64,000 nt of DNA, from assembly GCA_019689635.1 (NCBI GenBank), contig JADGHB010000001.1, forward strand, positions 62,001 to 126,000. The letters run 5' to 3'. Of the stretch, positions 60,893 through 64,000 are shown piece by piece; positions within the stretch are counted from its first letter, which is position 1, and every line of letters begins with the position of its first letter. The stretch is from Nevskia sp. GTDB lineage: Bacteria; Pseudomonadota; Gammaproteobacteria; Nevskiales; Nevskiaceae. The translations under genes and the position numbers were made by a program. The notes under the pieces are model-generated. The model had not been told where the DNA came from. It did not search any database and was given only the letters and a program-made list of their open reading frames with translations.

Positions 60893-61393
60893 TCACTCCG
60901 GCGCCGACAGCGAACGGCCGGCGCAGACGGCCTTGACGGCCGCCTCGTCCAGCGCCAGCACCAGGGTCGAGGTCACCGTGAAACGCGTGGCGGAAATCTT
61001 CCACGCGCCGCGCACCTTGCGGTATTCGTCCTCGTAGAACCCGGCGAGCTGGGTGAGGCGCCGCTGCCGGGTGTCGATGAGCTGGTAGTGCAAGTTCCAC
61101 AGGCCGCGCGCGCGGCTGTCGTCCAGCACCTCGATCTGCGGATTGGCGGCGTGGTGCAGCTCGACCATGTGCGGATGGCAAGCGATCGCGGTGAAAACCT
61201 CGACCAGCGCGTCGGCGTTCTCGAACTTGCCCACCGCGCCGTAATCGATCGCCACCGGTCCATCGGCGAAGCAGGCGCGCATGCCGGCCGGATCCTTGCG
61301 ATCGCAGGAGAAGAAGTACCGCGCCTTGAGCGCGCGGATGGCCTCGCGGTCCTCCAGCTCGCGCAAGCGCCGTTGCAGTTCGTCCAGGTTCAT
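60893..61393 (-). CDS. SnoaL/NTF2-like protein
   Basis: A 166-residue SnoaL-like protein (LEDREAIRALKARYFFSCDRKDPAGMRACFADGPVAIDYG ... HMVELHHAANPQIEVLDDSRARGLWNLHYQL), related to the protein at 45254-45736. A GCGGAG site is 8 bases before the ATG. Such proteins often have H/D residues in the cavity (FFSCDRKDP, HHAANPQIE) compatible with dehydratase or isomerase activity. It stands alone, with an inverted repeat upstream at 61420-61495. A steroid substrate is possible given the locus, but the function is unassigned. Confidence 0.77.
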   Translation of the reverse strand: MNLDELQRRLRELEDREAIRALKARYFFSCDRKDPAGMRACFADGPVAIDYGAVGKFENADALVEVFTAIACHPHMVELHHAANPQIEVLDDSRARGLWNLHYQLIDTRQRRLTQLAGFYEDEYRKVRGAWKISATRFTVTSTLVLALDEAAVKAVCAGRSLSAPE

Positions 61394-61419
61394 GTCGGCT
61401 CCGCTTTTTTCCAGTACAG

Positions 61420-61495
61420 CGAAGGTTTCGCGGCGCCGAATCCCCCGTTCGGCTGAGGCCTACTCCAAACAGAGGAAGCCTTCGCGAGACCTTCG
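61420..61495. repeat. Inverted repeat upstream of the SnoaL-like gene
   Basis: CGAAGGTTTCGCG (61420-61432) and CGCGAGACCTTCG (61483-61495) are inverted copies with one mismatch in 13, separated by 50 bp. They lie in the 187-bp divergent spacer and could be two half-sites of one regulator. Confidence 0.45.
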
Positions 61496-61580
61496 TCGTA
61501 CGGTGCCACCCTAAAAATAGCAGCGGGCTCGGGGCCGGCCGCGGCAACCGGGTCGCCAGCGAGGCGAGGGGAGCCCAAGC

Positions 61581-63401
61581 ATGAAGCTGCGGACGATTCT
61601 GCCGGTACCGTTCGCCGGCCTGGCAATCGGCGTGCTGGTGTTTCTGTTGCCGCGCACGCAAGTGGACAACGAGCTTCACCTCGAACGTCTGCGTCGCCTG
61701 CAAGCGGTGGACGTCCTCGACGTGCAGCTCAACCGCCTGGTGTCGGAAGCGCGCGTCAGCTCGCTGGACAGCATGACCGATGCGGGCACCGTCATTACCC
61801 GCAAGCTCGGCGATGCGCTCGACGCGCTGGATCACGGCCCGCGTTCGCTGCGCGGGCTTTCGCCGACGCTCGATCGCGCGCTGGCCACCTTCATCGACTC
61901 GATGGACGAAAAGTCCGCGCTGGCCTACGACTTCCAAGCGCGCAACGTTCAGCTCAACGACCGCCTGGTCCAGAACCTCGACTCGGTGCCCGCCCTGATC
62001 GAAGCGCTGGCCGCTGCGGCGCCCGCGGCGCAGCGCGAGACGGTACGCGACCTGAGCTCGCGCCTGCAGACCGAAGTGCTGACCCTGGGCGTGACGCCCT
62101 CGCCGAGCAACATGCCGCAGATCGCCCAGCTTCTCGACCAGCTCGGCGCGGCGGTCCCCAAGGCGCCGGCGAGCTATACCGAAGCCTTGACCCAGCTCCA
62201 CGGCCGGCTCGACCAGGTGCTAGAGGACAAGAACGATCTGGTCGGCCGTCTGAAGGATTTCCTCGGCCGTCCCACCGATCGGGAGTTGCGCGCGGTGGAG
62301 CAGGATTACCTCGACTGGCACCAGGGCCAAGTGGATACGGCCAACCGCTACCGCATCGGCCTGGCGAGCTACGCCGCGGCCCTGCTGCTAGGCCTGGCCT
62401 GGCTGGGTCTGCGCTTGCGCCGTAGCTACCGCGAACTCGACCGCGCCAACGCCGGACTGCTCCACGCCAACGAGCACCTGGAAGAACAGGTCGAGGTCCG
62501 CACCCGAGATCTCAAACGCGCGCTCGACGAGCTGCGCGCCTCGCAGGCTCAGCTCATCCAGTCGGAGAAGATGGCCTCGCTCGGACAGATGGTCGCGGGC
62601 ATCGCGCACGAGATCAACACGCCGCTCGGTTACGTGCGCAGCAACGCCGGCATCGTGCGCAAAACGCTCACCGAGCTGCGCACGTTGATCGCCGCGCAAT
62701 CCCGCGCGCTGCGCCTGCTGCACGACCAACATGCCGATGAAGCAGAAGTGGCGCAAGCGCTCTCCATCGCGCTTGCGCACCAGGAATCGCTTGATCCCGA
62801 ACCGCTGACCGAGGATCTCGACAGCTTGCTCGGGGACGCCGAGCACGGCCTGTCGCAGATCGGGGAGCTGGTCTCCGGCCTCAAGGACTTTGCGCGCGTG
62901 GATCGCAGCCGCACCGATCTGTACAACCTCAACGAGGGACTCGAAGCCGCGCTCAAGATCTGCCACAACCAGCTCAAGCACCGCATCGAGGTCGTGCGCG
63001 CCTACGGCAAGCTGCCGGACATCGAGTGCTCGCCTTCGCAGTTGAACCAAGTGTTTCTCAATCTGTTCACCAACGCGGCGCAAGCGATCGAGGGCCGGGG
63101 ACGTATTTACGTCCACACCGCGGCCGAAGCCGATGGCGTGGTGGTGCGTGTGCTCGACACCGGCTGCGGCATGAGCGAGGAAGTGCGCGCGCGCATTTTC
63201 GAACCCTTCTTCACGACCAAGCCGGTCGGCCAGGGCACTGGCCTGGGTCTGTCGATCGTTTACCGCATCGTGGAAGATCACGGCGGGCGCATCGAGGTGC
63301 GTTCCCAGCCTGGCAAGGGCAGCGAGTTCATCGTCCGCCTGCCGCTGCGCCAAGCGCGTCCCGAAGCCCCCGCGACGACCTCCACCGCGGTCGCCGCATG
63401 A
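61581..63401 (+). CDS. Sensor histidine kinase with DAHL-type sensor domain
   Basis: A 606-residue kinase. A first transmembrane segment ([15 protein letters not shown]) is followed by about 240 residues of helical periplasmic domain of the DAHL type ([29 protein letters not shown] ... [18 protein letters not shown]). The second segment is [19 protein letters not shown] coiled coil ([26 protein letters not shown]) leads to the H-box [17 protein letters not shown]. HATPase boxes are [27 protein letters not shown] and [13 protein letters not shown]. It overlaps the response-regulator gene by 4 bases (ATGA). The signal is unknown. Confidence 0.88.
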   Translation: MKLRTILPVPFAGLAIGVLVFLLPRTQVDNELHLERLRRLQAVDVLDVQLNRLVSEARVSSLDSMTDAGTVITRKLGDALDALDHGPRSLRGLSPTLDRALATFIDSMDEKSALAYDFQARNVQLNDRLVQNLDSVPALIEALAAAAPAAQRETVRDLSSRLQTEVLTLGVTPSPSNMPQIAQLLDQLGAAVPKAPASYTEALTQLHGRLDQVLEDKNDLVGRLKDFLGRPTDRELRAVEQDYLDWHQGQVDTANRYRIGLASYAAALLLGLAWLGLRLRRSYRELDRANAGLLHANEHLEEQVEVRTRDLKRALDELRASQAQLIQSEKMASLGQMVAGIAHEINTPLGYVRSNAGIVRKTLTELRTLIAAQSRALRLLHDQHADEAEVAQALSIALAHQESLDPEPLTEDLDSLLGDAEHGLSQIGELVSGLKDFARVDRSRTDLYNLNEGLEAALKICHNQLKHRIEVVRAYGKLPDIECSPSQLNQVFLNLFTNAAQAIEGRGRIYVHTAAEADGVVVRVLDTGCGMSEEVRARIFEPFFTTKPVGQGTGLGLSIVYRIVEDHGGRIEVRSQPGKGSEFIVRLPLRQARPEAPATTSTAVAA

Positions 63402-64000
63402 ATCCCGCGACCGCCGTCAGCGTCGGCACTGCCAAGCCGCGTGTGCTATTCGTGGATGACGAACCGCGCGTGCTCACCAGCCTGCGCATGCTGTTCCGCG
63501 GCCAGTACGAAATCCATTGCGCGCAAGGCGGCGCGCAGGCACTGGAGCTGTTGCGTCGCCAACCGGTGGACGTGATCGTGTCCGACCAGCGCATGCCCGG
63601 CATGACCGGCATCGAGCTGCTGCGCGCGGCGCGCGAGCTCAATCCCGCGGCCATGCGCATCCTGCTCACCGGCTATTCCGATCTCAACGCCATCATCGGG
63701 TCGATCAACGAGGGCGAGATCTTCCGCTTCGTCGCCAAGCCCTGGTCGAACGAAGACCTGACGGCCACGGTCGCGCGCGCAGTCGCAGCGGCGCGCGCCA
63801 GCCTGGCCGTCGCCTCGGCGCGGCCGGACCTTCCGACATCCGAGATGCCGGCGTCGGCCGGCGTGCTGGTACTCGACGACGATCCTGCGGTGTTCGCGCA
63901 AATCCAGGCCATCCTCGGCGCCGGCTACCGTGTACACGGCGCCACGGGCCTGGAGCAGGCCGTGGATGTCCTCGCGCGCGAGCGCGTCGGCGTGATCATC
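63398..64000 (+). CDS. Response regulator with two receiver domains, 3' end beyond window
   Basis: The first 201 residues are present. Receiver 1 has VLFVDDEPRVL, the phosphorylatable Asp in DVIVSDQRMPGMTG, Thr in ILLTGYSD and Lys in RFVAKPWSNEDL; the SDQRMPGMTG and KPW blocks are typical of RpfG-like regulators. A second receiver starts near residue 151 (GVLVLDDDPAVFAQIQAIL) and is cut by the window edge. The output domain therefore cannot be seen; an HD-GYP or kinase-coupled relay are possibilities. It overlaps the kinase stop codon and is clearly its partner. Confidence 0.85.
   Translation, partial: MNPATAVSVGTAKPRVLFVDDEPRVLTSLRMLFRGQYEIHCAQGGAQALELLRRQPVDVIVSDQRMPGMTGIELLRAARELNPAAMRILLTGYSDLNAIIGSINEGEIFRFVAKPWSNEDLTATVARAVAAARASLAVASARPDLPTSEMPASAGVLVLDDDPAVFAQIQAILGAGYRVHGATGLEQAVDVLARERVGVII

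Noticed and set aside
1-64000. tRNA, rRNA, riboswitch or CRISPR
   Set aside because: None was recognised by eye. A tRNAscan, Infernal and CRISPR search would be needed for certainty.

Overview
The window is a high-GC stretch, probably from a steroid-degrading proteobacterium. Gammaproteobacteria fits best, judging by the TonB receptor, the CopL/CopA/CopB-like copper operon and the LuxR-type regulator; this is inference from gene families, not a tree. The main content is a large aerobic (9,10-seco) steroid catabolic locus interrupted by accessory modules.

Steroid genes by pathway step. Nucleus oxidation: a ketosteroid isomerase (43411-43791), a 3-ketosteroid-delta1-dehydrogenase (30863-32605), the 9-alpha-hydroxylase oxygenase KshA (34069-35181) and its reductase KshB (19882-20913). 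A-ring opening: HsaA-like oxygenase (32663-33868), HsaC-like extradiol dioxygenase (1916-2809) and an HsaD-like hydrolase (54107-54946). Processing of the C5-C6 fragment: hydratase, acylating aldehyde dehydrogenase and aldolase (54946-58250). C/D rings: FadD3-like HIP-CoA synthetase (20910-22478) and the IpdA/IpdB ring-opening hydrolase pair (190-1907), preceded on the left edge by a truncated DUF35 Zn-ribbon gene. Around them lie seven SDR dehydrogenases, two paralogous flavoproteins of a non-KstD type, an Old-Yellow-Enzyme family reductase, a TonB receptor, a sulfotransferase, SnoaL-like proteins and a TeiR-like LuxR regulator. No flavin reductase partner (HsaB) for HsaA is visible.

Accessory modules, left to right. 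(1) 4695-7763: an ECF42-type sigma factor with YCII/DGPF and VOC proteins behind a candidate ECF42 promoter. (2) 9351-15055: an IS630-family element inserted in the stop codon of a 1,535-residue SF1 helicase with a C-terminal restriction-endonuclease-like domain, a plausible defence gene of visibly lower GC. (3) 22686-25809: an SDR / GH5 glycosidase lipoprotein / SDR unit that may release and oxidise glycosylated sterols. (4) 36668-43414: a metal-resistance island with a MerR regulator, a P1B ATPase, and CopL-like, CopA, CopB and cytochrome c genes; two matching MerR-type operators frame it. (5) 46977-53172: a two-component system convergent with a HupE / parvulin / DUF3604 operon. (6) 58272-59968: an ABC-2 exporter. 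The right edge has a histidine kinase and a truncated tandem-receiver response regulator.

No tRNA, rRNA or CRISPR array was seen. Function calls rest on reading motifs and remembered family sequences; no database search was run.
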